Below are positions 1 through 12,178 of a stretch of DNA of 64,000 nucleotides, piece by piece. The notes below the pieces were generated by a model that saw nothing but the letters and a program-made list of their open reading frames with translations, did no database searches and was not told the origin of the DNA. Source of the DNA: Cystobasidiopsis lactophilus (Eukaryota; Basidiomycota; Agaricostilbomycetes; Agaricostilbales; Chionosphaeraceae); the NCBI GenBank assembly GCA_001599975.1, contig BCIO01000003.1:62001-126000 (forward strand), read 5' to 3'. Every line of letters begins with the position of its first letter. Position 1 is the first letter of the stretch. A program made the translations under genes and the position numbers.

Positions 1-594
1 GCCAGTCGGGCTGATATGACCCAGTCTAGGACACCAGGTCCACTTCAAAGCCGTGTTTTGTGGAGACCTCGAAGGGGTGGAGCGCTTCGGTGATGAAGAG
101 ACCAGTTTCCTTTCCGTCTGGGTAAAGCGGCGCGTGTGCAGAAGTTACAGCTATCAGGGCTCGTTGAGTCGGACTCATACTTTCGTGTCTTGGTTGGTCT
201 GAATAGAGAGCTTCTCCGCTGCTTTTAGCGCCGCTTTCATGACGTTACTCCTTCGAACGTCACAATCACACCATTCGAAGTTGGTCACCAGCGACGATCT
301 GATTTGAGCACGCTCACCTCTCACCTGTAGCGATAAGGCTGAGGATCAGTTGGCAGGTGGCGATTTCGATTTGCCACCTGGACCAAATTCAAGGGTGGAA
401 CAATGGAACATTAAGCACTCGAGACCGTCCTATTCTCCTGCAACGATCCTCTGTTGTACAGTATCAGGAATGCTCTGGCGACCTGTAATGCAATACCGCG
501 AGTCACTATGCCATCAACGAGCCCGTGCCGCCGATTCCATCCTCCTTCACGTCTGACCGCGACGCCTGGCCCAGTATCCGCTTGGGAACGCGGA
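1..594. other. Left-edge non-coding stretch
   Basis: No reading frame here looks like a protein family or has a plausible splice structure. The last part is probably the promoter and 5' UTR of the F-box-like gene that starts at 595. Nothing else can be supported. Confidence 0.5.
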
Positions 595-1991
595 ATGTCT
601 CTCGAGGCACTGCCGCCTGAGCTGCTTATCCCCCTTGCTCATGTCCACCTGCGAGGTGAGAGCATGCCACTCCCAATTGCGCTTCCGGCCGATCCCTGAA
701 AATGCCGCTCGCAGAGGGCGCCAGCTTGCAAAGGGCACAGGCCGATGTCTTCTCCCTGAGAAGTGTCTGCAAGCAAGTGCGAGCCGCCATACCTCCCCTC
801 AAGGCTGCCAGCTTGACACTCTATCTTGACTCGGACCCGGTCTCCTCCTCGACTCTCGACTTTCTCTCGCGGAATCCCGACATCGACTCGCTATGTATCA
901 AGTTCAAGCATCGAAGGCGTCGCTTCTCCAAGCAGGAACCAAATGTCAAGAACGTTGCCATGCTGCTCCCCAATCTTAAGCACCTCACCTTCCTGTTGAC
1001 CGGCCCCATCGTCTGGCATGAAACGACGAACCTTCTGTCGCCATTCCACCTAAACAACTGCCCTATTCAGCAACTACAGCTGCTGTCGCTGGAGCCGGCT
1101 GCTAGCGTCTTCGTCGGCAATCTGGATTCCTTTCTGCGGCGCGTTGCGGCATTGTGGCCTCACCTCGAGGCCCTTTCTGTCAGCGCTTCGTTCATGTTCG
1201 GAATTGTGTCATCGCCAGCGCGCCACTCCCCGTTCCCTTTCGATTCGCTGCGCATTCTTTCCCTCACTCCGTTTGGTTTGCGCGACGACGAACTCCTTAC
1301 AACCCCTTCGTTCAACTTCTATCCAAAATCATTCAGTCCCGGCATCGAAGTTTTGAAGACGGTGTCCCTTCCGATCGGACTGTTCTGCTCGACGGCCGAA
1401 GTGACGGAGTTTACCACCGCTGCTCGCAATCTTGAAAATGTAGCGATCATGGGCCCAATGCGCGGCGATGTAGACGGCCCGCCATTGGTGAATTTGCTAG
1501 CTTGGATGGAGTCTCGCCCGGCAAAAGTCACGTCTCTAGAGCTGGCTGGCGAATTCCCGCAAAAGGTGATGGTCAAGGCTCTCGCTGCCTTCCCATCCTG
1601 TTCTTTCAACATTCCGCACCTGGCGTCCGAAGCATACGCATCTTACGGATTGGGTATCTGGAGTCTCATAGACAGCATCAAGGGGAGAGCGCCCGAGGGC
1701 TCTTGCCGCCGAGTCATCCTCATGGCATGGGACTACAGTGCGACCGCACAACGCACCGAAAACGACCCCGACTACCATTCAACTCACGCGACCGCCCTTG
1801 AACGGCTACGCCGCGTTCTTTCCTACTCGTACAACGTTGAGACTCTTTTGGTCAAGAGTCGAACAGGTTTGTACCTGCCTCCCGCTATTTCTGCTCCAGC
1901 AGAGGATTTCATTTCTTCTACAGGCGTTATAAGTCAAGTGATGACTTCCCAGTCGGTCGTGGATGTGATTGAGGCCGTAAATGGGGCTTGA
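595..1991 (+). CDS. F-box / leucine-rich-repeat-like protein
   Basis: Likely substrate-recognition subunit of an SCF-type ubiquitin ligase, by analogy to F-box proteins. Exon 1 (595-655) begins MSLEALPPELLIPL, the usual F-box opening. A 59-bp GT-AG intron (656-714) is followed by exon 2 (715-1991), which supplies the rest of the F-box (VFSLRSVCKQVRA). Spliced length is 446 codons (445 aa). The remaining roughly 400 residues hold irregular leucine-rich stretches (LPNLKHLTFLL, LWPHLEALSV, FDSLRILSL), typical of fungal F-box/LRR proteins. Exon 2 has its own in-frame ATG at 702, but starting there would drop the LPPELL motif, so the upstream start is preferred. The substrate cannot be predicted. 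Three other F-box-like genes lie nearby (4982, 17444, 19275), but this one is not obviously a close paralogue of them. Confidence 0.72.
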
Positions 1992-2888
1992 GAAGCTGGC
2001 ATGTCCAAGGTGTGGGTGTTAACTTTTGGCTCAACTGGCGGGCATTGCCTGACGCCTTCCCCAGTACACAGCAGTATAGGGGTCATCAAGTGCAGACCAA
2101 CGTGTTCTAGAGCGCGTGGCAAGTCATGCAAAGGTGCGCCATCCTCTGACTGCAGGTCGTGCTGGTTTCTTACATCCTCTGTGACGATTACGCTCCCAGG
2201 GCTTTGCACCAGGTGTGTTGCACTAGGTCCACGCTCATGATGATCTATGAGAAGTCAGCAAGCGCTCGTCAAAAGCTGAGGCTGCAAGCGAGGAATGGAG
2301 ATCATCATTGGCAGAACCCGAGGGCGAACGTCTGTGCTTCGTTGCACTTCCATCGCGCATCTGGACTCCATGATAGCTGTACACTGTGATGCAATCCACG
2401 CCTTTAGCTCCAAACCACCTCACGCCACCGGCATCGAGCTCTCGGCAGGACTGTTTTCTCCGCGCGCCCTCGACTCTTCATCCTTCGGCCATCTGTCCGC
2501 TTACTTCTTGCTAAGAACTGCCATCCAGGCTTTCATCGATCTCAAAATGGAGACCCGGGCGCTGTGCTGCATCTCGATTCTACGACAAACCGTCCGAAAT
2601 CGATGGCCCGCGGTTTGATCGATTGTCCGGGCTGAGGCGACTGCAGTGCTTTGTCGGAGCTTGGGAGTCTAAGCGAGCTTAACTGGGCCCTGCTCTGGTC
2701 TTTGAAGCATGGAGGCCGACTGTTTAGGTGGGATTTGCCGGGGGAGCGCCCTTGTTTCTGCGCGCGTGAACAAGGTGGCGAAGCTCTTCTTGATCAGAGA
2801 AGCCTTCTCTTGGACCCGGACCACGGCTGTCTCGTTTCCTGAACTCTACACTCCTTAAAACACTTTGTCGTCGTCCCACCCCAAAGCC
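1992..2888. other. Intergenic, 0.9 kb
   Basis: Several short open frames are present but none has family character or splice support. The last 60 bp before 2889 is C/T-rich, as expected of a fungal core promoter for the downstream membrane-protein gene. Confidence 0.45.
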
Positions 2889-4741
2889 ATGAACAGCAGC
2901 ACAGAACAGACGCAGCTCCAGGCGAGCTTGCACGAGCTGTCACTGGCCGCCCGCCAAGTTTGCACCGAAATCGACTGCTTCCAGGTGTTCGGGCCTTACC
3001 TGATGGGCGCGCTGCTCAACGTCGCCTGCGCCACCCTCGTCTGCGGTCAGGTGAAGCAGATTTGGTTCTTGTACTTTGAGCGGCGCTACCGTCGACTGAA
3101 GATCATCGTTCGTGATCCTCCACCCGCTTCAGACCTCTTGCTGATGCTTATGTGATTTCGCGCAACAGGTGCTGCTGGTGGCTTTGATGTCTTGCGCCCA
3201 CACCGCCTTGGACATCGCCCGAGTCGCCAAGATCTTCACTTTAGGCTTTGGCGACTGGGCCCACTTCCTGCAGCCTAGGATCGAAGACAGCTTGATCATC
3301 ATCCTCTCCGTCCTCTTGTCCGCTCAAGGTATCGTCCCGTGCCCTCCCAATTACGCCTTGATCATGCGCATAATCGAGTTGGTCTTTGGGCGAACAGTTC
3401 AAGGCTACCTGTTGAAGCGACTTTGGTACCTCTCCAGCATCTCATTAGAGCCCACCAGGATCAACACGGCTCTCAGAGTCTCGGTCGCTCTCCTCTTGGG
3501 CTTGGCCATCTTGGGCTACGCCGCGTCCGGGTTCTTGGTTGGACTGTGCGTTGCCATCTCTACCTTAGTGACGATCCAACACTAACAGTGGTCCGGCACT
3601 TCACAGGGAGCTGGTGAAAGCCAAGAGCGTGTCCGACCTGCTTTCGGGAAAGGCGGGAGGTCATCCGCTTTTCAGGCTCGGAATCGAATTAGGGTTCATC
3701 TTCGGCACCGTGAGTTGACTTCCCCCTCTATTTGTTTGGTCAAATATGATGGCTAAGAGGCGATACTCACAGTCAGTGGACGTGATCCTCACCTGCCTGC
3801 TCCTGCACCAAGTGTCCTACGCGTCCAAATTCACCGACTCGTCCGTCAACCTGCTCACCGTCGAAGAGCGCATCAAGCGCACCCTGACCATGTTTATCCA
3901 CTCGGGCCTGTTTGTTTCCTTGGTCCAGATTGTCGCTGTCGTCTTGTGGTGCGTGGTCCTCTCCCTCCGAGAGCGCTGCTCTCAGCTCGCATAGGATTCG
4001 TACAGGTACGGCCGACTGCACTATTCGGGCTGGGCCTACATCGCCACCACCTCCATCAACAACGTCTACACCTTAACCTTCAACGCATCCATAATCGCAC
4101 CGCGCTCGCCTAAGAAGCCTTTGCACCTCCTCTCGCCCGACTTTCAGGCTCCAGTTCATGTGGTCAAGAACTGGTCGGAGCTCAAACTGGACTACGCTTC
4201 TACTTCCACTTTCACACCTGGCCTCTCGGACGGGGAGAGCTTCTTCCCCAAGAGCCCGATGGAAGAGCGAAGGCACCACCTCTGCTTGTCGCTGGCGGAG
4301 CAGCGCGTTTCCCCTTCCACCTTACGCCACTCTACCTCCACCCGCTCTCGTCCTTCACCGAAGGAAACCCTCTTCGCCCCCAACCAGCAACCGAACGAAG
4401 AGGCGGAGGCGGAGGTGGAAGATCGAACGGCCGACTTTCGCTTCGGCCACCTGTCCCACTCGCCCCCATCTCGATCGCTCAGCATGCCCCAGCTCCCATC
4501 TCGCTTCTCGCCTTGGACCTCCTCCGCAGAGTCCTCCTTGGATCACTGCGACAATGGCGAAAGCAGCAAGTTCAGCGACTACTCGTCTTCCTTCAACCCC
4601 TCGTCCATCTTGACTCGCCGGAAGAGCTCAAGCGCTTTCCAGCCGGCGTCGTTCCAATCCTTCAGCGTCCCGGCGGAAGGCAAGGGGGAGTTGTTGGAAG
4701 TCCCACCGTCGTCCAGGCGACCGTCGACTTTCTCAGCTTGA
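2889..4741 (+). CDS. DUF6534-type multi-pass membrane protein
   Basis: Function unknown; this is the seven-TM DUF6534 family of basidiomycetes. Six exons (2889-3107, 3169-3328, 3398-3545, 3607-3709, 3773-3948, 4006-4741) give 514 codons, in frame throughout with GT-AG introns of 57-69 bp. Hydrophobic segments start at residue ~30 (GPYLMGALLNVACATLVCG), followed by LLVALMSCAHTALD, SLIIILSVLL, ALLLGLAILGYAA, a segment with TSVDVILTCLLLHQ, and LFVSLVQIVAVVLW. The family signature of a cytosolic loop before the last helix (VEERIKRTLTMFIHSGL) and the late NNVYTLTFNAS stretch are present. The C-terminal ~200 residues are low-complexity, rich in Ser and Pro (repeated FSP/SSFNPSS-like patches), probably a cytosolic regulatory tail. 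The ATG at 2889 is the first in frame. The family assignment is by pattern, not by search. Confidence 0.8.
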
Positions 4742-4981
4742 TGCTTCTACTCGCACGCTCACTTCTCTCTCGGTTTCCCACGCATTTGATGGTTCACCAG
4801 GTCGTTCTTCGCATTGTAATCATCTTCCTTGTTCTTGGAGAGTCGGGAACTCTCACACAAAAGCACGCACTCGTTCGGTTTTTTCTTCATGCACGCCTCA
4901 CATCCTTTGCATCGTCCATTCACCCTCACCGTGATCCGTCTTCTCGCGATTGTCCTTCTGCTTCTGTCCTTCTTTTCTGCC

Positions 4982-6320
4982 ATGTCGACATCTCCGTCCG
5001 AATCTATACAGGAAGCCATGCTGCCTTTGCAGAGGTGAGTCTTCTTGAAGCCGGGTCGATGAGAATGGCTCCGAACTCACAGGGAGCGGTGCTTCAGTTC
5101 TGCCACAAAGCCGACCAAGGGAGTGGGAGCAACGGGATGGGCAATTGTCAGAGCAATGGAAGGCGGCGGGCCCATTGGATCATTCAATTCTGGCAACAAG
5201 CCGCACTCTGGCCCTCGTGTTCAAGCCTATCTTATGGCGTGCCATCGACATACAATTCACATCGCAACCACGAGCACCTCCTGTCGCCGACCGCATCAGT
5301 CAAAACTTCGTTGCACTGCTATGTCGGCTGCAACAACCCCTCCGCTTCGTCCAGTCGCTTCGGTTATCTGTGGTAAGACGCCACCCGGACTGTCTTCAAG
5401 CTCTTTTTGCTTCGCCGTCGTTGAGGGACAGACGATCGGACGACCTGGACCTGATAATGGCCTTCCGTTCAGCGGACGATAGCCTCCGATGGCTACAGAG
5501 CAAACAATGGCCTCAACACTGGCTGGTGAGGTTGGTGATAGCGAACCTCGCCTTCCAATTGCGCGAGCCCGTCTGCCTCGATGCTTTTAGCCGCCTTCGC
5601 ACCGTGCAAGCTCGTATGTCTGACTATACGTTCATGTACAAGGACAAGCGATATGAGGCGTTTCCAGCGGACGAAATGGAATGGAGGGTTGGAAGGACGG
5701 ATCTACTGGCACAAACAATGACCATGACGCTGCTGGACAGGCATCCTATCTTGGGACCCCAGGGTCGTGACTGGATGCAGCAAATGTGGAAGCCGCACGA
5801 CAATGTCCCGAGTTCGATGACTTTTCGGAGCGGCCGGCCGACGATTGCCAAGGTGGATTGGAGCGAGTTGATGAACCAGCTGCCGTCTTCTTTGCGGCGC
5901 CTTTCCTTCCATCTCTGCTACTCCGGAGGCGATTTGGATTATATGCCGTTTTCTTCGATGCACGAATGGTCGCCCTTGTCCCGCCTGTCGTCATTGAAAG
6001 AGTTGAAGATCACCTTCCTCCACCCTATGCTGTTTGATTCGGTAGCCTATGCTCGCAACGACGGCATCTTGCAGTTGGATACTCTCAAGATAGCGACACT
6101 ACAACGTCTCACCATCGACACTACGTGGATGCCTTTTCAGCACGCCACTCGGCTGGCCGAATCCCTTTTGCGCTTGCTCGATCACGACCACCCGGGCCTG
6201 CCGGCTCTGAAACACCTACGACTCCATATCACCCAAACGGCTATCCCTCTCATAGTCCTAGACCAGATCGACGAGAAGGCAGACCGGCGTCGCATCAAGT
6301 CCAACATTCGAGTCGTCTAA
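4982..6320 (+). CDS. F-box-like protein (5' end uncertain)
   Basis: A single open exon ending at 6320 encodes about 390 residues containing LDHSILATSRTLALVFKPIL, the second half of an F-box-type helix bundle, then dispersed leucine-rich segments (LRFVQSLRLSV, LPSSLRRLSFHLCY, LKELKITFLHP, LKHLRLHITQ). No ATG opens this exon upstream of the motif. The best 5' exon is 4982-5034 (MSTSPSESIQEAML), joined by a GT-AG intron starting at 5035 (GTGAGT). The acceptor that keeps frame is at 5086, giving an exon from 5087. An acceptor at 5082 is stronger but breaks the frame, so the start stays provisional. The sequence upstream of 4982 is strongly pyrimidine-rich, typical of a promoter. Probably an SCF adaptor; target unknown. 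Confidence 0.6.
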
Positions 6321-6631
6321 CGGCTAAGGTGAGCATTCTTTCTATGCTTCTACCTGCCCTCATACCCATCCTGATGGCTCGAAAAGGTTCGATGCATCAG
6401 GCAAGCGAGGGAGCGTAGGCTGTCTTCTGCGTTGAGACAAACTCTTTGGACAGGGACAGCACTCTCGAGATGATGACTATGTTCCAGTTCACATTTGTGT
6501 GCTTTGTACTCTCCATGTATCTGTTCGTTTGCAACTTTCGCGCGCCACCATTCCTCCTGAGATAGCCGATTTCGGCTCCATCACTGATAATCCAAAGTTT
6601 GCCTCCGCTCAGCGACATCCAGCTGAAAACG

Positions 6632-7471
6632 ATGAGCAAACGCGGCTGTTTCATCGTCTTAGAGTACGCTTTGCTTTAACCGGCCTGAGCAACGCTGAAA
6701 GCACGCGAACAGAGGGCTTGACCGGTCCGGCAAGTCGACCCAAGTTCAAAAGCTTGTGGACTGGCTGTCCGCCCAGGGCTTGTCAGCCAAAGCGGCCCGC
6801 TTCCCAGGTATCAGGATCGCTCTTTGGCTGATTCGGCTGCTCAAACAATGTTCTTGCAGACCGAACGACTGCGATTGGCGGCATGATCAATTCTTACCTC
6901 TCCTCATCTGTCGACCTCGACGACCGCGTCATCCACCTTCTGTTCTCCGCAAACCGTTGGGAGCGAGCGTTAGTTATTGTCTTGGCTCAATGTTGAGCGC
7001 GATTGACGCGTGGCAGAGCAGCAAAGCCATCGAACAAGAGCTGTCGCAGGGCACTTGGATCGTTTGTGACCGCTATGCTTTCTCGGGCGCGGCATTCACC
7101 AATGCCAAAGTCTGTTTATCTCAATCTAGGAGGGCAGTCATGCTGAACGTGAAGCGCAGGGGCTTGACATGGAGTGGTGCAAGTCACCGGATCTTGGCCT
7201 CTTAGTGCCCGACCTCGTCTTCTTCCTTGATGTCCCGCCTGAGGTTGCAGAGTCAAGAGGTGGGTATGGGGAAGAGCGCTACGAGAAGCAAGAGTTTCAA
7301 GCCAAAGTCAGAGCCTCCTTTCAAGAGATGCAGGCAACGCTGCCGCCTAACTGGTGGCACCCCATCGACGCTTCGCCTTCCTTACAAGAGGTCGCCGATC
7401 AAATCATTTCCGGAGTACAAGGCTTGATCGGGAAAGATCTGAGCGCATTGGGTTGGGCGCTGTGGAAATAA
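6632..7471 (+). CDS. CDC8: Thymidylate kinase (dTMP kinase)
   Basis: Phosphorylates dTMP to dTDP with ATP, a step in dTTP synthesis in the nucleus or cytosol. Five exons (6632-6663, 6713-6807, 6860-6968, 7019-7109, 7160-7471) give 213 codons (212 aa), the normal length of eukaryotic thymidylate kinase. Seen in the product: the P-loop GLDRSGKST formed across intron 1 right after FIVLE; the DRT loop after the second intron; FSANRWER; the DRY motif in VCDRYAFSG; and the lid region after [19 protein letters not shown]. Introns are 49-52 bp. The start at 6632 gives [11 protein letters not shown], the standard family N-terminus. It is transcribed towards the convergent b561 gene, whose stop is 86 bp away. 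The gene symbol is by homology to the yeast gene. Confidence 0.93.
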
Positions 7472-7556
7472 TTCCACATCTAGATTAGATGGGCTTGGTT
7501 ACACTGAGGGATCCAGGGGACCTCAAAGGCCCAGTTTTGCAGGTCTTCATCAAGTG

Positions 7557-8460
7557 TTAGCAGCTGAGCGAGGACTGGCTTAATCGAAAGGCCCACTTCA
7601 GTCCTCGAGCCACTCCGACCAGAATGCCGACCAAGCTCAAAGCCGCAATCGCTCGTTCGGCAAACGATAGGTTGCCTGCGGGCACATCGAATCTGAGGAT
7701 TGCTGTCCAGCTGGCTGCCGACTGGAACACAGCTCACCCTTAGCCCAGCCTGAGCTGTAAGCGCCGAGACCGGTGGTGAGCATGAAGCAGAAAGACCCCA
7801 TGTAGCCTGTATGACACATCAGTTTTAATAAGCTACTGTCCAAAAGATGAAACTTGCCAGCTAAGCGGTGCCACTTCCAAAAGCTTTTGGCTTGCGCCTC
7901 TCGCAGACCCAGGGCACGCATCGCGAATTGCCGAGAGACTGCCGTTCCGAAAGACGACAGCACTACGAAAAGAACAAAAGTGGTTATTCCGAAAGTGCCA
8001 TGCCAGCTGGTGAAGTGCGGCCTCGACAAGAGTTGCTCTGGCACGTTCCGCTGAGCTTTGCGTTCGCCCTCGGAATCCAGAAAGTTGGCTCACTGTTCGA
8101 GTAGATGGCGTATACTCCAGCGGTTGTTGAAGCTACGGCTAGGCTCTGGAAGGCTTGATGGACGTCAAGTCCAAGCTCTTTATCGGTCTTCGTCTGCGTG
8201 GGTTGAAGGGCCAACAGCGCTTGGACTGAGAAGACCAGGGCGAGGAGCTGGCTTGCAGGCTTTCCACGCCTGCTGCATCAGTCTCGCGATTGACTGAGAG
8301 GCACAAGAGCGTACATGGAACCAAAAGCGCGCTAGGCCGAAGAGCCAGTCAGCACTAGGAAGCAGGCAGAACAGACAATGCCGAGCCTACAAGGCGGCGA
8401 CACAGCGAGAACACGTCCAAGGACCAAAACGAAGGACAACAATGACGCCTGGGCCAGCAA
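7557..8460 (-). CDS. Cytochrome b561-domain membrane protein (5' end uncertain)
   Basis: Predicted trans-membrane b-type haem protein moving electrons from ascorbate or similar donors (ferric reductase-like family). Exons read on the minus strand: an incompletely defined first exon ending at 8391, then 8315-8331 (only 17 nt), 8094-8259, 7858-8037, 7738-7806 and 7557-7675; phases agree throughout. Family features: FWFHP formed across the micro-exon; LLALVFSVQALLALQPT; a His-containing helix (VHQAFQSLAV); AIYSNK then PHFTSWHG with a haem-ligand-type His; KWHRLAGY; and GILVGVARGLK near the end. The intron at 7807-7857 has a GC-AG boundary (GCAAGT donor), needed to make HRLAGY. Upstream of 8460 the frame is closed, so one more 5' exon with the start codon is missing from this model. 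Confidence 0.75.
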
Positions 8461-8814
8461 CTAGCAATACAGAGCACCTCATTGGTCAACAAGCGGAATG
8501 GCCTCGGTGGCGTCAGAAACGAACCGCTTGCGAGCTCAGAGCATTGCGACGGATTAAGACCAAGTGCTGATACATAGCAACAGCCAGATGGAAGCGAAAG
8601 CAGAATGCTTTTAATAGATCTCGGTCGAGCGGTGGCAAGCTTGTTCAGCTGAGCTCGGCCTGAATAGCTGATGCTCTTTGTAGCTGACGGTGCGCATAGG
8701 AAGTCTAATAGGGGTTCCAAACAGCTCGTAAGAAGCGCGTAAAAACTGTCTCTCTATCTACAACAGCCCATAAATGAACAACGAATTAGGGGGGAGGAAC
8801 CAAGAGGGGCGCGC

Positions 8815-11800
8815 TCAGAGCGACCACGTCGTTGGGCCCCAGCCTTCCGCAGGCGGGGTGCGATAGGACGGCATGTTGTAGTCCGCCGTGTTTTGGTAAA
8901 CCGAGTTGCCCCACCAGTTACTGTGATGGCAAGACATCGGTCAGACTTTTGAGCGTCAGTTGGAGTGAGGCCACTCACACTTCGAGGGTGCCACCCTTGG
9001 GGAGTTGCAAGCAAATAAAGATAACGATGCCAGCGAGGAGCGTGCCGCCTTCGAGCGAAGCCGACAGCACAAAGTTGAACTGTCAGTCCACGATGAGGAG
9101 AGCCCAATCGAGCAAAAGGGAGACGTCAACTGACCTTGGACCACCATCTGAAGCGGTGCCGGCGCATCCAGTACTGGAAGATGAAGCCAACGATGAACCA
9201 AGACGAGTAGTTGATGCCCGCGCCAGGCGGGATGTAGGAGGCGCCGGTGAGCAGCACGGGCACGTTGATGTACCGGAGCCAGGACTTTGGCCAGCGCTTG
9301 GCGAGCAGCCAGAAAGGAATCGGCAGCACAGCGCCGATTAAAGTCCAGTACAGCATGGGGTGGTACAGCTGGGGCGCCGAGAAGGTGAGCTTGGGCCCAA
9401 TCAGACCCCTTGATCTCAATATGAGCGACCACTTCCTTTGGGCGGAGAAAGAGAGGGGAGACATACCAAATGATGGAGCTGGTGTAGAACACGCCCCCTT
9501 GGGGGCAGATCAAGAAGCTGCGCTGGTCGGGGGAGCACAAGTCGGACACGCTCCTTTCGAGCCAGGCCTTGATGCCGCACTGGACGATGCCGGCGATGAC
9601 GCCGCAGACGATCTGGATGGTGAACGTGACCCGAGGCGGCAGCTTCATGTAGTGCCCCAACTTGAGGTCCTGCACGAAAGTCAGGCCGGAACCCAGCGCT
9701 TGGACGGTGAAGGTTTTGGAAGCCATGACGGCGATCGGCTTGCCGGGCAAGAGGTAGCCGGGGATGAGCTCGGCCAGTAGGTTCAACGTGATCTGTGCGA
9801 TCTGAAGATTAAATGGAAGCCCCCAGAGTGGCTTAAGGGAGATCAGTGACACACCTGCTGGGAAGTCATGGCGAAGATGAAGCCACCGGGCAAAATGTAG
9901 GCGGCGGCCACGACCAAGGACAGGAGCAAAGCCCAGACTGGCATGCCCGTGTCGTAAACCTGTGCATTCGAGACAATGATTGAGAATCCAAAGTTCCCAA
10001 AGGGGTAGATGGCCAGAACGCACCTCGATGACGACAATGGACAGAGCGATAAAGATGGCGGTGTAGATGAGGTACCACCAATCGGGCACCTCGGGGTAGT
10101 TGCGCATCAGCTTGGCGTGCACGTCCTCGGCCTCGGTGCGGACGTTCTTCAGCTTGCGCACGATGCTCTTGCCGTGGTAGAGGGCGGTGTGGACGATGGC
10201 GGCGGTGGACAGGGCGAAGGCGATGGAGTAGACCGACACGTACGTCGCGGGCATGTACAAGGGCGAGTACTCGAGGTAGGCCGTCGCGTTGAAGTTGTGG
10301 TTGGCGTCGAGGACCGAGTCGACGTCGTACACGTTGCCAAACCGGTCATAAACGTCGGTCGACCACATTGGCATATAAGAGAAGAACCAGAACTGTGCGC
10401 GACAAATCCTTTCGATCAGCCAAAGGGAAGGATGATAAGGGGAAGAGAACAGCGCACGTTGGCATAATAGAGAACAGGGGTGAGCAACCAATAGAAGAAG
10501 ACGAAGCCGGCGAACACGTTGACGATGGCCCACCAGGGCGTGATCAAGGGGGAGCCAATGTAGGCGATTTGCCCCCAGTCGAACGTCAACAGGCCCATGC
10601 CCAAGCCGGTGGAGACGCCGAACAGCTGGTTGACGATGATGTTGTCGGGCCAGATCCAGCAGATGTAGGAGAAGGTGGAGAGCGCGGTGAAGAGGAAGTC
10701 GGGCAGGATGTAGTAGCAACCCGCGGCGGCGGAGACGATGGCGAAGAAGCGGAAGCGGGTCATCGACCCGTCCCGCCCGTCGTCGTCCTCGGCGTGGAAG
10801 GTGTTGAGCAGAGTGCAGATGACCAGGTTGGAAGGCCAGACCATGCCGGCGGGCCAAACGAGGAAGCGGCGGCAGAGGCCGGCGAAGCCGTAGCCGACCA
10901 TTTGGGTGGTGAGGACGAGGAGGATGTCGAAGCCGACGCCTTGGGGGATGTTGTAGTACTTGTCGAGCACGATGGTCAGGTTCAAGGCGTAGGCTGGGGA
11001 GATGGCCGAGTTGGCCATGATGATGATCGCCGTGTGTTCTGCATTGCCACCTTAAACGGAATGCACAAAGACATTAAGGGAAAGGAGACGAAAATACCTT
11101 TGATGTTGAAAGGACCCGGGTTCAAGGACCACTCCGAGTCCCAGCCGAACCACCTCTGGCAAAAGCCGGGGATGGGGAAGGAGGTGGTGGGCAAGAGGGC
11201 GGCGAAGAGCTTTCCGATTGGGTAGGTGACGATTTGGACGAGGATGGGGGTGAGGTACGGGGAGGGGTAGCGCAGCTGGAAGAACAGGTTCAAGCCGGCG
11301 CACACCGCCGTCAGGGTGAGGCCGATGACCCAGGAGCGGAAGGTGAGGCAAGGCATCTCCGGGTCGTCAATGTTGGACACGGACGCGCGCACTTCCGGGA
11401 AGGGCGAGTCCTCTTCTTCGGGGGCCAGCTCGTCGAGCAGGTCCATCGGGTCCGTGCCGTCAAACGTCTCGAGGTTGGCGAATTTGTGGTGTAGGGCCTT
11501 GGCGTCGTCGTCGAAGCCCTTGTTGAGCTTGTGGCCCATGTACCCCAAAGCTGGGTAGTCGATGTCGCCGTCCATGGAGAAGCCGCCCTGGGACTCTTGC
11601 GGGGGCCTGTTTTGGGCGGCGCGCTGCTGGGCGGCGAGGTAGTCCTCCTGGATGTGGTGGCTGCCCTGGCCGGACTCGTCGGAGGACTTGTGCATGTGGC
11701 CGGCTTGGCGGATGCGGTCTGCGAGCTCGATGACGGGGGCGCGGGGGCTGTGGACGGAGTAGCCCTCGGACTGGGCGGAGGGGGGCAGGCGGCCAAAGGG

Positions 11801-12178
11801 GTCGTCGATGACGGAGCCGCCGTCAATGTAAGGGGAGATGGGCGGGACCGAGTGTTGGCCGGCGGAGCGGTGCTGGCCAGAGTTGAAGGCGGCGGCGTAG
11901 GCGGCGGCGGGCGAGATGTGGGAGGCCTGGGAGTGGGCGGTCGCGGTGAGGTGGTGGGTGGAGGAGACGGCGGTGGGCGGGGCGGAGGAGGGCTCCGGGG
12001 GCAAGAAGGAGAACATGCCCTCGTCCTCGTCGTCGTCGGCGGCCTCGTGGATGGGGATGGGCAGGGTGCTGACCGCTGAAGTCGGGGGTTGTTGAGCTGC
12101 TGCTGTTGTTGGCCTGGCTCCTGTTTCCCCTGCTGCTTCCCCCATGCCGCTCCCGCCTCTGGTCGTTGGCCGGTCCAT
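8815..12178 (-). CDS. OPT-family oligopeptide transporter
   Basis: Proton-coupled importer of small peptides or related compounds, expected in the plasma membrane. Eight exons (11098-12178, 10458-11038, 10024-10392, 9855-9959, 9467-9801, 9135-9408, 8979-9079, 8815-8920) sum to 984 codons (983 aa), with introns of 53-65 bp. The first ~270 residues are a long low-complexity cytosolic N-terminus (Ser, Pro, Asp, Glu). The OPT body then begins at SPFPEVRASVSNIDDPEMP, the classic first family motif. Later landmarks are NPGPFNIKEHT, the KLPPR loop (family KIPPR), PQGGVFYTSS, and the C-terminal block GINYSSWFIVGF then NWWGNSVYQNT near the end. The start codon at 12178 is the first ATG of the long exon. 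The TRI12-type pump upstream lies on the same strand about 1.1 kb away. Complete and apparently functional. Confidence 0.94.

Noticed and set aside
4759-5019. Minus-strand 86-aa Cys/Lys-rich frame with a CKGCEACM pattern, reminiscent of a zinc finger
   Set aside because: It is the antisense of a CT-rich promoter upstream of the plus-strand gene starting at 4982, which explains its Lys/Arg/Glu bias. The cysteine spacing fits no zinc-finger class exactly.
8956-10857. 633-aa minus-strand open frame across the OPT gene
   Set aside because: It reads through introns and in shadow frames for long parts; the spliced eight-exon model in the proper frames gives a complete OPT transporter instead.
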